A stretch of 64,000 bases of DNA from Moraxella boevrei DSM 14165 (GTDB lineage Bacteria; Pseudomonadota; Gammaproteobacteria; Pseudomonadales; Moraxellaceae), in contig NZ_KB903773.1 of NCBI RefSeq assembly GCF_000379845.1, forward strand, positions 21,417-85,416, written 5' to 3'. Both the position numbers and the translations under genes were made by a program. The notes under the pieces are model-generated. The model had not been told where the DNA came from. It did no database searches and was given only the letters and a program-made list of their open reading frames with translations. The stretch's first letter is position 1. Every line of letters begins with the position of its first letter. This document shows, piece after piece, positions 9,373 to 18,611 of this stretch.

Positions 9373-9571
9373 CGTAATGATATCAACCACTATCAAGTAA
9401 AATCGAAGAATAAAAACCCCTATTCACCCACCATTATAATCAAACTTTGTTACAAAAAATATAGAAAAACTGTTAATTTTTTCTGATTTTGACAAAATGT
9501 CATTTTTTTATCAAAGTTTTCTCAACAAAATTTTTAAAAAACTGCCAAAACTTTGCCAAAAAATTGAAAGT

Positions 9572-9601
9572 TTAGCACCGCATAGCGAACTATGTTATAA
9601 T
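9572..9601 (+). promoter_or_regulatory. Probable hemA promoter
   Basis: TTAGCA (9572-9577), an 18-bp spacer and a perfect TATAAT (9596-9601), about 80 bases before the hemA start. The -10 is strong and the -35 matches at four of six positions. Confidence 0.55.
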
Positions 9602-9683
9602 GGCGGTTTTTTTCTTGGTCTCATTTTTTGTCTATTTTGCCAACTTTTGACATTATTTTGGCAAATATTTGTCGGCTTTTGTT

Positions 9684-10973
9684 ATGCAATTATTGGTTCT
9701 TGGTCTTAATCACAAAACTGCCCCTGTTGCCATGCGAGAGCGTTTGGCATTCGGTAGCGATACACCGACCGCATTGCAATCGCTCCAATCACTCGCCGAA
9801 GGGGCGGTTATTCTCTCCACTTGTAACCGCACTGAGCTGTATATTTTGGCAAAACCCAATCAAGCACTTGGTGAACTTAGCGAACAATTATTGAGTTGGA
9901 TAGCCGATTTTAAAGGCTTAAATGCGAACGAAATCCGTCATCACCTATATATTTATGAAAATAACTTGGCATTGACCCATTGGGTGCGAGTGGCGTCAGG
10001 GCTTGACTCCATGATTTTGGGTGAACCGCAAATTTTGGGGCAAATTAAACAAGCGGTTCACCAAGCACAAAATTTAGGCAATATTAACAGTCAGTTAAGT
10101 TTTATTATTCAACAAGTATTCGCTACTGCCAAACAAGTACGAAGCGAAACCAAAGTCGGCTCACATGCGGTATCGCTCGGCTTTGCATCGGCAAAATTAG
10201 TCACTCAAATTTTTAACAAACCACAAAATAACACCTTACTCGTGGTGGCATCAGGCGAAATGAACCGTTTGGTTGCGACCCATTTGGCAGGGCTTGGGGT
10301 AAAAAAAGTCATTATCTGCAACCGTACGCCACAACGTGCCGAAGCCTTAGCCAATGAACTACGAACACCAGAGCGTACAGTAGAAATTGTAGGGTTAGAC
10401 CGTTTGGCGGATGTATTGGCACAAGCGGATATTACCACCAGCTGTAGTGGCAGTTTGCACACGCTCATTGACAAAAATATGGTAAAAACTGCTCTAAAAA
10501 TCCGCCGTCATCAGCCCATGCTCATGATTGATTTGGCAGTGCCAAGAGATATTGAGCCGAGTGTGGGCGATTTGGACGATGTGTATCTATATTCGATTGA
10601 TGATTTGCAACACGTCATCGCAGGCAATTTGGAGCAACGTCGCCAAGCGGCGGTAGAGGCCGAATTGCTCGTGAGTCAACAAGTCGTGATGATTGAACGC
10701 AAATTATTGGCAAAAGATATCGGACAAGAAATCGGACATTATCGGCAACAAACCAAACAACAATCCGATACCCTACTCGCCCAAATGCTCCAACGTTTGG
10801 CAACAGGGGAAAATCCTGCTGAACTGATGACCGAATTAACCCACAAACTTACCCAAACCTTGACCCACGCTCCGACCAAAATGCTCAAAGCGGTGGCAAG
10901 CGAACAATCCAGCGAAACGGCAAATTTTGTTGCCCAACAATTAACAGGGGCGTTTCGTCCGAATAAATCTTGA
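9684..10973 (+). CDS. hemA: Glutamyl-tRNA reductase HemA
   Basis: Reduces glutamyl-tRNA(Glu) to glutamate-1-semialdehyde, the first committed step of C5-pathway tetrapyrrole synthesis. 429 residues from ATG 9684, which gives the family N-terminus MQLLVLGLNHKTAPV; an upstream TTG at 9669 is rejected for that reason. The catalytic cysteine lies in STCNRTELY, the NADPH-binding domain in the middle (GEMNRL...ICNRTP), and the dimerisation helix at the C-terminus. It is divergent from the TPR-lolB pair and ends at a shared terminator. Confidence 0.95.
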   Translation: MQLLVLGLNHKTAPVAMRERLAFGSDTPTALQSLQSLAEGAVILSTCNRTELYILAKPNQALGELSEQLLSWIADFKGLNANEIRHHLYIYENNLALTHWVRVASGLDSMILGEPQILGQIKQAVHQAQNLGNINSQLSFIIQQVFATAKQVRSETKVGSHAVSLGFASAKLVTQIFNKPQNNTLLVVASGEMNRLVATHLAGLGVKKVIICNRTPQRAEALANELRTPERTVEIVGLDRLADVLAQADITTSCSGSLHTLIDKNMVKTALKIRRHQPMLMIDLAVPRDIEPSVGDLDDVYLYSIDDLQHVIAGNLEQRRQAAVEAELLVSQQVVMIERKLLAKDIGQEIGHYRQQTKQQSDTLLAQMLQRLATGENPAELMTELTHKLTQTLTHAPTKMLKAVASEQSSETANFVAQQLTGAFRPNKS

Positions 10974-11012
10974 TTGGTTTAAAGTTTTTAATCATACCTT
11001 GATTTTATGCAT

Positions 11013-11051
11013 AAAAAAGGTGGATTGCACATTAATGAACCCACCTTTTTA
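11013..11051. terminator. Bidirectional terminator between hemA and clpX
   Basis: Perfect inverted repeat AAAAAGGTGG (11014-11023) / CCACCTTTTT (11041-11050), loop 17 bases. A and T tracts on the two sides let it serve hemA (+) and clpX (-). Confidence 0.88.
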
Positions 11052-11076
11052 ACTTTTGTCATCAACGATTAATTAC

Positions 11077-12360
11077 TCATTGAATTTGTGGTGATTGGTT
11101 GTCGTTAATCACGCTTTCATCTACTTTCACGGTTTTTTGCCCTGTCATAGACGGCAGTTCGTACATGGTGTCAAGTAACGCATTTTCCACGATAGAACGC
11201 AAGCCCCTTGCCCCTGTGTTGCGTTTGAGTGCCTGCTGAGCAATCGCCGTTAACGCATCTTGGCTAAATTCAAGTTTGGCATTTTCCATGTTAAACAAAT
11301 ATTCATATTGCTTAACAAGGGCGTTTTTGGGTTCGGTTAAAATTTGGATTAAGGCTTCTTCGTCCAATTCTTCTAGCGTGGCGACCACAGGCAAACGTCC
11401 GATTAATTCAGGGATTAAGCCAAATTTAATCAAATCTTCAGGCTCAACTTGTTTAAACAATTCACCAATTTTTTTGCTGTTGTCTTTGGGTTTAACATCG
11501 GCATTAAAACCAATGCCCGTTTTTTCGGTACGTTGTTGAATGACTTTGTCAAGCCCTGCAAACGCCCCACCACAAATCACCAAAATATTGCTGGTATCGA
11601 CTTGTATCATTTCTTGGTTGGGGTGTTTGCGTCCCCCTTGTGGCGGTACATTAGCAATCGTGCCTTCAATCAGTTTTAACAAGGCTTGTTGTACGCCTTC
11701 GCCTGACACATCACGAGTAATCGACACGTTTTCACCTTTACGGCTGATTTTGTCAATTTCGTCAATATAAATGATACCCTTTTGGGCTTTCTCAATGTCG
11801 TAATCGGCAGATTGAAGCAGTTTTAACACGATATTTTCCACGTCTTCACCGACATAACCTGCTTCGGTCAAGGTGGTGGCATCGGCAATCGCAAACGGCA
11901 CATCAATCAAACGTGCCAATGTTTGAGCAAGCAAGGTTTTGCCTGAGCCTGTCGGTCCAATGAGCAAAATATTGCTTTTCGACAATTCAATCATCGCATC
12001 ATCCGCCCCTGTCTTGACAAATCTTGGTTCATCTTGCAGTTGGTCGGCGACTTTTAGGCGTTTGTAGTGATTATACACGGCAACGGCTAGGGTTTTTTTG
12101 GCACGGTCTTGACCGATAACGTATTCATCAAGGTGCTCACGGATTTGTTTTGGGGTTGGTAATTCACGACTTGCCCAGCTTTCTTTTGGCGTTAACGCTT
12201 CGCCGTAGCTGTCGGTACTGTCATCAATGTCTTCCAAAAAACCTTCACACACTTCAATACATTCATTACAAATATTGGCATTTTCGCCTGCAACGAGTTT
12301 TTTGACTTCGTGTTTGGCTTTGCCACAAAACGAGCAACAAGGTTCGGTAACTTCTTTCAT
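11077..12360 (-). CDS. clpX: ATP-dependent Clp protease ATP-binding subunit ClpX
   Basis: AAA+ unfoldase that feeds substrates to ClpP. 427 residues. N-terminal zinc-binding domain with two Cys pairs (CSFC and CNEC), Walker A GPTGSGKT, Walker [10 protein letters not shown], and the C-terminal small domain with TGARGLRSI. It follows clpP by 30 bases on the same strand and ends at the shared terminator. Confidence 0.97.
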   Translation of the reverse strand: MKEVTEPCCSFCGKAKHEVKKLVAGENANICNECIEVCEGFLEDIDDSTDSYGEALTPKESWASRELPTPKQIREHLDEYVIGQDRAKKTLAVAVYNHYKRLKVADQLQDEPRFVKTGADDAMIELSKSNILLIGPTGSGKTLLAQTLARLIDVPFAIADATTLTEAGYVGEDVENIVLKLLQSADYDIEKAQKGIIYIDEIDKISRKGENVSITRDVSGEGVQQALLKLIEGTIANVPPQGGRKHPNQEMIQVDTSNILVICGGAFAGLDKVIQQRTEKTGIGFNADVKPKDNSKKIGELFKQVEPEDLIKFGLIPELIGRLPVVATLEELDEEALIQILTEPKNALVKQYEYLFNMENAKLEFSQDALTAIAQQALKRNTGARGLRSIVENALLDTMYELPSMTGQKTVKVDESVINDNQSPQIQ

Positions 12361-12390
12361 GCGTATCTCTTATATTATTTTTTAATTAAA

Positions 12391-13074
12391 TTATACAGTT
12401 TGTGGGCGTTTATCCAAGACTTCGTCAACCAAGCCGTATTCTTTAGCAGCATCGGCACTTAGGAAATTATCACGGTCGGTATCTTTTGCCACTTTTTCGT
12501 AATCTTGTCCTGTATGTTCGGCAATCAGGCGATTTAATTTTTCTTTTAAATACAAAATTTCACGAGCGTGGATTTCAATATCTGATGCTTGACCACGGAA
12601 ACCACCTAATGGTTGGTGAATCATCACGCGGGAATTTTTTAGGGCATAACGTTTGCCCTTTGTCCCTGCAGATAGCAAAAATGCCCCCATAGACGCCGCT
12701 TGACCCAAACAAATCGTTGATACATCAGGCTTGATAAAATTCATGGTATCATAAATCGCCATACCTGCGGTTACCACGCCACCTGGAGAATTGATATACA
12801 AATGAATGTCTTTTTCAGGATTATCCGCTTCCAAAAACAACAGCTGAGCGACAATCAAATTCGCCATGTGGTCTTCCACTTCAGCCGTCAAAAAAATTAC
12901 CCGCTCACGTAACAAACGAGAATAAATATCAAATGAACGCTCACCACGAGCTGATTGCTCAATCACCATTGGCACTAACGCATTTTGCGGTACAAGCATA
13001 CCATCTAGACCACGTGTCAACGTGTTTTGCACTTGACTGTTTGCAAAAGGTGAATCTAAAAATTGTTCTAACAT
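12391..13074 (-). CDS. clpP: ATP-dependent Clp protease proteolytic subunit ClpP
   Basis: Serine peptidase forming the tetradecameric chamber of ClpXP/ClpAP. 227 residues with a short N-terminal extension. Catalytic Ser in GQAASMGAF, His in MIHQPLGG, Asp further on (TDRDNF). It lies between tig and clpX in the classical order tig-clpP-clpX; a hairpin after tig suggests it also has its own promoter in the 125-base gap. Confidence 0.97.
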   Translation of the reverse strand: MLEQFLDSPFANSQVQNTLTRGLDGMLVPQNALVPMVIEQSARGERSFDIYSRLLRERVIFLTAEVEDHMANLIVAQLLFLEADNPEKDIHLYINSPGGVVTAGMAIYDTMNFIKPDVSTICLGQAASMGAFLLSAGTKGKRYALKNSRVMIHQPLGGFRGQASDIEIHAREILYLKEKLNRLIAEHTGQDYEKVAKDTDRDNFLSADAAKEYGLVDEVLDKRPQTV

Positions 13075-13117
13075 AGCCGTTCCTATTTTGTTAAAATTTC
13101 AATAAAATCAATACGCA

Positions 13118-13141
13118 AAAGCCCTTACATCGGATAAGGGC
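13118..13141 (-). terminator. Hairpin terminator after tig
   Basis: GCCCTTA (13121-13127) and TAAGGGC (13135-13141) form a 7-bp stem with a 7-base loop. On the minus strand it is followed by TTTT. It probably gives partial termination between tig and clpP. Confidence 0.7.
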
Positions 13142-13199
13142 AGTTGCAAAATACACACGTTTGTTCATCAAACGTCAATTAAATCTTGTCAATGAACGA

Positions 13200-14534
13200 T
13201 TACATCATGCCTTGTTGTTGACTGGCTAACAAATCTTGATACGACACTTGTTTATCGGTCACTTTACCTTTTGCCAAAATAAAGTCAACCACTTGGTCTT
13301 CTAATACGACCGCTTCAATGTTTGCACGCTCTTGAGCATTGTTGCTGTAGTACTCAATCACTTCTTCTGGCTCTTCATAATTTTCTGCCATTTCTTTGAT
13401 AAAGTTTGTCACACGCTCTTGGTCAACTTCTAACTTGTTAGCTTCAATCAAGCTAGACACCAACACGCCCAAACGTGCTGAACGCAAGGCTTGGTCCTCA
13501 AACAATTCATTTGGCAACATATCTTTGCTAAAGTTGTTTGGATTTGCCCCAAATTGCTGTGCAAAACGGTTTAGCATCAAGTTACGTTGACGCTCAATTT
13601 CTTGCTCAAGCATTGATGCAGGAATTTCAATCTCATTTTTTTCAAGCAATGCGTTAAAAGTCGCTTCTTTAATTTGTGAACGACCTGCATTCTTGATTTC
13701 ACGTTCCATATTTTTGCGAACGTCTGCTTTTAGCTTATCAAGACCGCCTTCTTTTACACCAAACACTTCAAAAAATTCTTCGTTTAGCTCAGGCAATTTT
13801 GCTTCTTCTACCGACTTTACATTGATTTTAAATTGAGCTTGTTTGCCTTTTAGGTTTTCCGCTTGGTAATCTTCAGGGAAAGTAACATCAATCACTTTTT
13901 CTTCGCCTGCTTTCATGCCAACAATACCGTCTTCGAACCCCGGAATCATACGCCCGCTACCAATCACTAGACTAAAATCTTGGGCTGAACCACCGTCAAA
14001 TTTTTCACCGTCAATCGAACCTTCAAAATCAAACTTCACTTGGTCGCCAGTCGCTACTACGCCGTCTTTTTCAACATAAGTTTGGCGTTGTTTTTGCAAA
14101 TTTTCAATCATCACATCAACGTCTTTGTCATCAACGCTTGCCACTTGACGCTCAACATCCACTTCGTCCAAGCCTTGGATTGCCACTTCTGGGAAAGTCT
14201 CTACAGTCGCTTGATACACCAAAAAGTCATTTTCTAACTTTACATCGTCAATATTTGGCATACCCACCGCACGGATATTTTCTTCACGAATGGCGTCAAA
14301 CACGGTATCACGAATAACATCGTTGATCACTTCTTGCTGAATGCCTGCACCGTACTGGGCACGAATGTGCGAAACAGGCACTTTACCCTTACGGAAACCG
14401 TCAATTTTGGCAGTTTTTGCCACTTGATGAATACGAGACTCCACACGGCTTTGGATTTTAGAAACAGGCACTTTTACCGTCAATTGGGTTTCTAAATTTG
14501 ACGTTTTGTTGGTAGTGATTTGTAAATCTGACAT
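13200..14534 (-). CDS. tig: Trigger factor
   Basis: Ribosome-bound chaperone and peptidyl-prolyl isomerase. 444 residues, typical. N-terminal ribosome-binding domain with the signature GFRKGKVP (residues about 46-53), a central FKBP-type PPIase domain ([13 protein letters not shown]...FSLVIGSG), and a C-terminal helical arm domain. AGGA precedes the ATG on its strand. First gene of the tig-clpP-clpX run. Confidence 0.96.
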   Translation of the reverse strand: MSDLQITTNKTSNLETQLTVKVPVSKIQSRVESRIHQVAKTAKIDGFRKGKVPVSHIRAQYGAGIQQEVINDVIRDTVFDAIREENIRAVGMPNIDDVKLENDFLVYQATVETFPEVAIQGLDEVDVERQVASVDDKDVDVMIENLQKQRQTYVEKDGVVATGDQVKFDFEGSIDGEKFDGGSAQDFSLVIGSGRMIPGFEDGIVGMKAGEEKVIDVTFPEDYQAENLKGKQAQFKINVKSVEEAKLPELNEEFFEVFGVKEGGLDKLKADVRKNMEREIKNAGRSQIKEATFNALLEKNEIEIPASMLEQEIERQRNLMLNRFAQQFGANPNNFSKDMLPNELFEDQALRSARLGVLVSSLIEANKLEVDQERVTNFIKEMAENYEEPEEVIEYYSNNAQERANIEAVVLEDQVVDFILAKGKVTDKQVSYQDLLASQQQGMM

Positions 14535-14767
14535 GATTACATTTCCTTTTAAAACTGTAAAAAATGGGTTAAGCTTACGACTTTTAGCCGAAAAAGCAAT
14601 GAATTATCAAAAATTTATCAATAATTGATAAGCAAAAAATCTGTTGGTTTTGGGTAAAATAAACCGAAAGTCATCTATTATAAAGTAAAATTGGCATAAA
14701 GTAAAAATTTAATTGCAAATCAACCAACAAAGTTGCAAAATGTGACAACCGCTCTATCATGAACCGA

Positions 14768-15412
14768 TTAACAATCTGTATTTTTTAAGTGAGCCAATAG
14801 TTTTTGCAGGGCTTGTCCACGGTGGCTGATTTGATTTTTCTCAACTTTTGTTAATTGTGCGGATGATTTTTGCAAATTTGGCAACCAAAATAATGGATCA
14901 TAACCAAAACCATTTTCGCCCAAAATTTCTGGTAAAATCTCACCTTGCCAAATACTTTGTGCGATGATAGGTAAAGGGTCATTGGCATGACGCACCAATG
15001 CCAATACGCAAACAAACTGCCCAATAATCGGCTGTTTATTTCTAAACTTTTGTAAATCATTGAGTAGTTTTTGGTTATTGGCATCGTCTTTATTTTGTGA
15101 AAATTTGTCGGAAAAGACGGGGTCGTCTTTGGCAAAACGAGCCGAGTAAATCCCTGGTTGCCCACCCAAAATCGGCACGCACAAACCAGAATCATCAGCA
15201 ATCGCAGGTAATCCGCTGATTTGACTGGCATGGCGAGCTTTAATTAACGCATTTTCCACAAAACTCAAGCCGTCTTCCACCGCATCATCAATATTAAGCT
15301 GACCTTGTGGAATGATGTCTATTTTTAAGTTAACATTATCAAATAGTTGCTGAAATTCGGCAAGTTTGCCTTGATTGTTACTGGCTAATACCAGCTGATT
15401 AATATTTAGCAT
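14768..15412 (-). CDS. rdgB: XTP/dITP pyrophosphatase RdgB
   Basis: House-cleaning nucleoside triphosphatase that removes XTP and dITP. 214 residues. The N-terminal LVLASNNQGKLAEF and the central ADDSGLCV and SARFA motifs are those of the RdgB/HAM1 family; the C-terminal SHRGQAL is also typical. It lies 33 bases behind the glutamine amidotransferase gene on the same strand. The gap to tig (about 230 bases) carries no gene. Confidence 0.93.
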   Translation of the reverse strand: MLNINQLVLASNNQGKLAEFQQLFDNVNLKIDIIPQGQLNIDDAVEDGLSFVENALIKARHASQISGLPAIADDSGLCVPILGGQPGIYSARFAKDDPVFSDKFSQNKDDANNQKLLNDLQKFRNKQPIIGQFVCVLALVRHANDPLPIIAQSIWQGEILPEILGENGFGYDPLFWLPNLQKSSAQLTKVEKNQISHRGQALQKLLAHLKNTDC

Positions 15413-15445
15413 AAAAAATTTCCATTTGATTTTATGGGTTATTGA

Positions 15446-16096
15446 TTATCTTTTTTGTAATAAAAAATTGGTTAATTGGGTTTTTGCCCCTTCGGTGGCA
15501 AAGGATTCTGGGTGGTATTGCACACCTTCAATCGGATAAATGTTATGGCGAATACCCATGATTTCTGCCCCATTTTTGGCTAAGTTTTGCAAATCATTTT
15601 TGCCATGATTGTCATTATTTTCGCCTACAACACTTGTAATGTCTAAACACGCTGGTAAACTGTCAAAATCCACCATCAAGGAATGATACCGCATGATTTC
15701 AATGCCCTGTGGTAAGCCGTGATACACACCTTTGCCGTTATGGATAATCGGCGATGTTTTGCCGTGCATGGGCGTGTCGGCTCGCACCACTTTACCGCCA
15801 AAAAAGTGAGCAATCCCCTGCATACCAAGGCACACACCAAGTGTCGGCGTACTTTTGCCAATCTCGGTAATCACTTCACCACAAATGCCAAAATAATTCA
15901 TGTCATCAGGCGAACCCGGTCCTGGCGAGATAATAATGCGGTTGGGGTTCATGGATTTGACATTGTCCAATGTAATTTCATTATTGCGTTTTACGGTTAA
16001 GCTAAATGGTGTGTTTAATGATGATAAAATCTCACCGATGTATTGGTACAGATTAAAGGTAAAGCTGTCGTAATTGTCGATGATTAAAACGTTCAT
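15446..16096 (-). CDS. trpG: Anthranilate/aminodeoxychorismate synthase glutamine amidotransferase subunit
   Basis: Class I glutamine amidotransferase of 216 residues. Opening MNVLIIDNYDSFTFNLYQY, oxyanion segment SPGPGSP, nucleophilic Cys in GVCLGMQ and the His/Glu pair in HPES are all intact. TrpG and PabA cannot be told apart by sequence alone, and many bacteria use one protein for both. I favour TrpG because the partner subunit upstream carries an anthranilate-synthase type motif and a TrpR-like gene is nearby. It is separated from that partner by a short DUF4238-like ORF. Confidence 0.82.
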   Translation of the reverse strand: MNVLIIDNYDSFTFNLYQYIGEILSSLNTPFSLTVKRNNEITLDNVKSMNPNRIIISPGPGSPDDMNYFGICGEVITEIGKSTPTLGVCLGMQGIAHFFGGKVVRADTPMHGKTSPIIHNGKGVYHGLPQGIEIMRYHSLMVDFDSLPACLDITSVVGENNDNHGKNDLQNLAKNGAEIMGIRHNIYPIEGVQYHPESFATEGAKTQLTNFLLQKR

Positions 16097-16215
16097 TTTT
16101 GCTCTCTTTAGTAGGTTTTATCAGTAATGTTTTTTGTAGGCTTTTTCTAATTTGTACTACACAATCACTAGGTTTATATTTTTTCCAAAACTGCTAATTT
16201 TCATTATAAATAGAT

Positions 16216-16563
16216 TTAATTTAATTTTACAGTCTTTATCTGAAAAAAAATAAGCAAATTTTCTTTTTCTTCATAAACTTTTACAGTATCGGAAACCACA
16301 GTGCCTGTCTTAAAATTGATATCATTAGTCCTTTGAAATTTTTGTGAGTTTTTATCTCCTACAAACCCATAACATAACCCGTATTTATCCTTCCATCTCT
16401 GCCGTAAAAAATTTTTTGATGCTTCATTCTTTAATGGTGCATTTACAAAAAAATTTTCACTTTTTAAATTGAAAAGACCAATTTGTTTTCCATTATTATT
16501 GTCTGAAAAGTTTCTTAAATAAAACTTTGGAATATAATGTTGATTTTTCTTATCTGTTATCAT
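16216..16563 (-). pseudogene. Truncated DUF4238-like fragment
   Basis: 115 residues on the minus strand, its ATG abutting the stop of the TrpE-like gene. The first 55 residues match my recollection of the DUF4238 N-terminus (QHYIPKFYLRNFS, GLFNLKSENFF, NAPLKNEASKNF), but that family is normally near 250-300 residues. Removing one base from a T run at 16410-16415 would convert the following residues to FYGRDG, which resembles the family better, so a frameshift plus loss of the 3' part is likely. Function unknown. It separates trpE from trpG, which are normally adjacent, and is more AT-rich than either. Confidence 0.5.
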
Positions 16564-17943
16564 TTACATAAAATGCCCAAGCACCACTTTCATCGCTGAC
16601 AATTTTCGCACGATTTCTTCATATTCATCATCGGCATTACTGTCAATCACATTGCCACCGCAAGTCTGAGCGTACGCCACATCGCCATTGACAAACAAAC
16701 TTCGAATCGGAATGGCAAAAATACAATCGCCATTAAACGCAAACTGCCCCACCGCACCGCCATACGCACCACGCCCCACAGGTTCAAGCTCGCTGATAAT
16801 TTTAATCGCTTCAATCTTCGGTGCTCCAGACAAAGTACCCGCAGGAAAATTGCTCGCTAAAGCACTGAACATATCGTGGTCAGCGTGCAAAATTCCTACA
16901 ATCTCGCTAGAAATGTGCTGAACGTGAGAAAACCGCTTAATATCCATCAGATTTCGCACTTTCACTGTGCCAAACTGAGCCACTCGCCCAATGTCGTTCC
17001 GATGCAAATCGACAAGCATATTATGCTCGGCAATTTCTTTGGGGTCGTTGAGTAGCTTTCGGGCAAACTGTCGGTCTTCGGTCATATCCTTGCCACGCTT
17101 GGTCGTACCAGCAAGCGGATAAGTTTCCATTTCACCATTTCGCAGGCGAAACAACAGCTCTGGTGACGCACCGATGATTTTTTGCTCGCCAAATTTCATA
17201 AAATACATATGGGGTGATGGATTGACCTCACGCAATTTTTCATAAATCGGCATTTTATCGCCGATAATTTTATAATGCGACTGAAAACCGACTTCACATT
17301 GAAAAATCAAACCTGCCTTAATATCTTCTTTGACTTTTGCCACCGTTTTGGCGTGTTGCTCTTTACTCATACCATCGCCCAGATAGCTTACTTTTGGCTG
17401 ATTATCAATCGGTAAATCACTGTTTAATAAAGCAATAATTTTATCCATACGGTTATTTTTATAATAAAAATAAAAAATCTCGCCTGTCATTTTATCAAGG
17501 CTCAAACCATCCAAATACAACCCAAATTTAAACGGCTCAAAATGCTCACTTGCTTTCACCTTTAAGCTCGGCTCAAAAAAATTCACGCTGTCAAAGCCCA
17601 TAAAACCAACCAGTCCACCTGTGTGATTGCGTGCAATGACGTGTTGTGGCGTGATTTTTTGCAGTAAATGATAAGGATTTTCGCACCGATAATCGGTGGT
17701 TTCACCATCTTTTTCAATACTTAAGGTGTGGCGGTCTTTGGCAAAAATCATGGCATCAGGGTCAAAGCCGATGAGGTGATGGCGTGACATGTGACTTTCT
17801 TCACCCAAGGATTCAAACAAAAAACAGGTATCATATTCTTGTTCAATCCGCTTAAAAAGGGCAAAAAAATCAATATCTTGAGCGATTTTTACCAAATTGG
17901 GTTTGCTTGGAATATCAAACATGGGTGGGATTTTAGTCGTCAT
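16564..17943 (-). CDS. trpE: Anthranilate synthase component I-like protein
   Basis: 459 residues of the chorismate-utilising family. Motifs: PLAGTTKRG, HNMLVDLHRNDIGRVA, RFSHVQHI and FPAGTLSGAPKI with RGAYGGAVG. The alanine in PLAGT is the anthranilate-synthase form; PabB enzymes have lysine there (PIKGT). It is shorter than the roughly 500-residue TrpE of relatives, and FQCEVGFQ replaces the common FQVVLSQ, so it may be a second, divergent anthranilate synthase. AGAAA precedes the ATG. A perfect dyad and a TrpR-like gene lie just upstream, suggesting tryptophan-responsive control. Confidence 0.75.
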   Translation of the reverse strand: MTTKIPPMFDIPSKPNLVKIAQDIDFFALFKRIEQEYDTCFLFESLGEESHMSRHHLIGFDPDAMIFAKDRHTLSIEKDGETTDYRCENPYHLLQKITPQHVIARNHTGGLVGFMGFDSVNFFEPSLKVKASEHFEPFKFGLYLDGLSLDKMTGEIFYFYYKNNRMDKIIALLNSDLPIDNQPKVSYLGDGMSKEQHAKTVAKVKEDIKAGLIFQCEVGFQSHYKIIGDKMPIYEKLREVNPSPHMYFMKFGEQKIIGASPELLFRLRNGEMETYPLAGTTKRGKDMTEDRQFARKLLNDPKEIAEHNMLVDLHRNDIGRVAQFGTVKVRNLMDIKRFSHVQHISSEIVGILHADHDMFSALASNFPAGTLSGAPKIEAIKIISELEPVGRGAYGGAVGQFAFNGDCIFAIPIRSLFVNGDVAYAQTCGGNVIDSNADDEYEEIVRKLSAMKVVLGHFM

Positions 17944-17983
17944 AAAATTTTTCTTTTGAATTAAAAATAACTTATTTCAACAC

Positions 17984-18015
17984 GATGTATCAGTGTTCTA
18001 GTATGATGATACATC
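17984..18015. promoter_or_regulatory. Perfect dyad upstream of trpE, candidate TrpR-type operator
   Basis: GATGTATCA (17984-17992) and TGATACATC (18007-18015) are perfect 9-bp inverted repeats around a 14-base centre that contains CTAG, the core tetranucleotide of known trp operators. The dyad is 41 bases before the trpE-like ATG and 45 bases after the trpR-like stop. It has no T tract, so an operator or leader hairpin is more likely than a terminator. Confidence 0.5.
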
Positions 18016-18060
18016 ATAAAATATTTTAACCATTTTTGCAAGGATTTATCGGTTGATTGA

Positions 18061-18369
18061 TTATTTTTCAACCAAAGGATTGCCCAAAACTTCTTGCAAA
18101 TTTGGCAACAAATTCGCCACGTCATTCACTTGATACGCCTTTGCCCCACGAGACACGGTAGCGATACCCACGCACAGACGTTCGGCGATTTCTCGCTGTG
18201 GCAGACCTTGCTGTAATAGCACAAAAATCTGTAAGCGTTTGGCGATTTCTGCCTGCTCTTTGTCGGTCAAAATCGCATCAAACAATTTACCCAAAAACAC
18301 CGCATCCGAGTCATTAGCAATCAGGCTGATTAAGGCTTGGTAAGTATGGTGATTGGTGGATAAGCTCAT
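18061..18369 (-). CDS. trpR: TrpR-like repressor
   Basis: 102 residues, the size of TrpR. The helix-turn-helix QREIAERLCVGIATVSRGA closely follows the TrpR reader head (QRELKNELGAGIATITRGS), and the leading helices (DAVFLGKLFDAILTDKEQAEIAKRLQI) fit the family dimer core. TrpR binds DNA as a dimer when loaded with tryptophan. It is transcribed toward the trpE-like gene, which starts about 118 bases downstream behind a dyad. The ligand in this organism is inferred. Confidence 0.75.
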   Translation of the reverse strand: MSLSTNHHTYQALISLIANDSDAVFLGKLFDAILTDKEQAEIAKRLQIFVLLQQGLPQREIAERLCVGIATVSRGAKAYQVNDVANLLPNLQEVLGNPLVEK

Positions 18370-18559
18370 GATGTTTCTCTTTTTTAAACGTGATGGATAC
18401 AGGTTGTAAATTTAAATTTTAATGATAAAAGTTTTTTTGTGAATTTTAGCAAAAAATCGCCGAAATTTGTTAAAATAGTAAAAAGATATCTTTTTAGTCA
18501 AATTTTAACAAAAATGTGCCTATTTGTTAACAAAGGCTTTATGTTTACCGCAAAACAGG

Positions 18560-18565
18560 TATAAT
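18560..18565 (+). promoter_or_regulatory. -10 box for the C13 peptidase gene
   Basis: Perfect TATAAT about 45 bases before the ATG at 18612. The best -35 candidate, TTTATG at 16-bp spacing, is weak. Confidence 0.4.
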
Positions 18566-18611
18566 TTGTTTTAGCTTTTTATTTTTATCATACCACTCAC
18601 GATGAAGCACC

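Noticed and set aside
9497..9709. 70-codon plus-strand ORF with hydrophobic product before hemA
   Set aside because: It contains the hemA promoter and overlaps the hemA start in another frame; no ribosome-binding site and low-complexity AT-rich translation.
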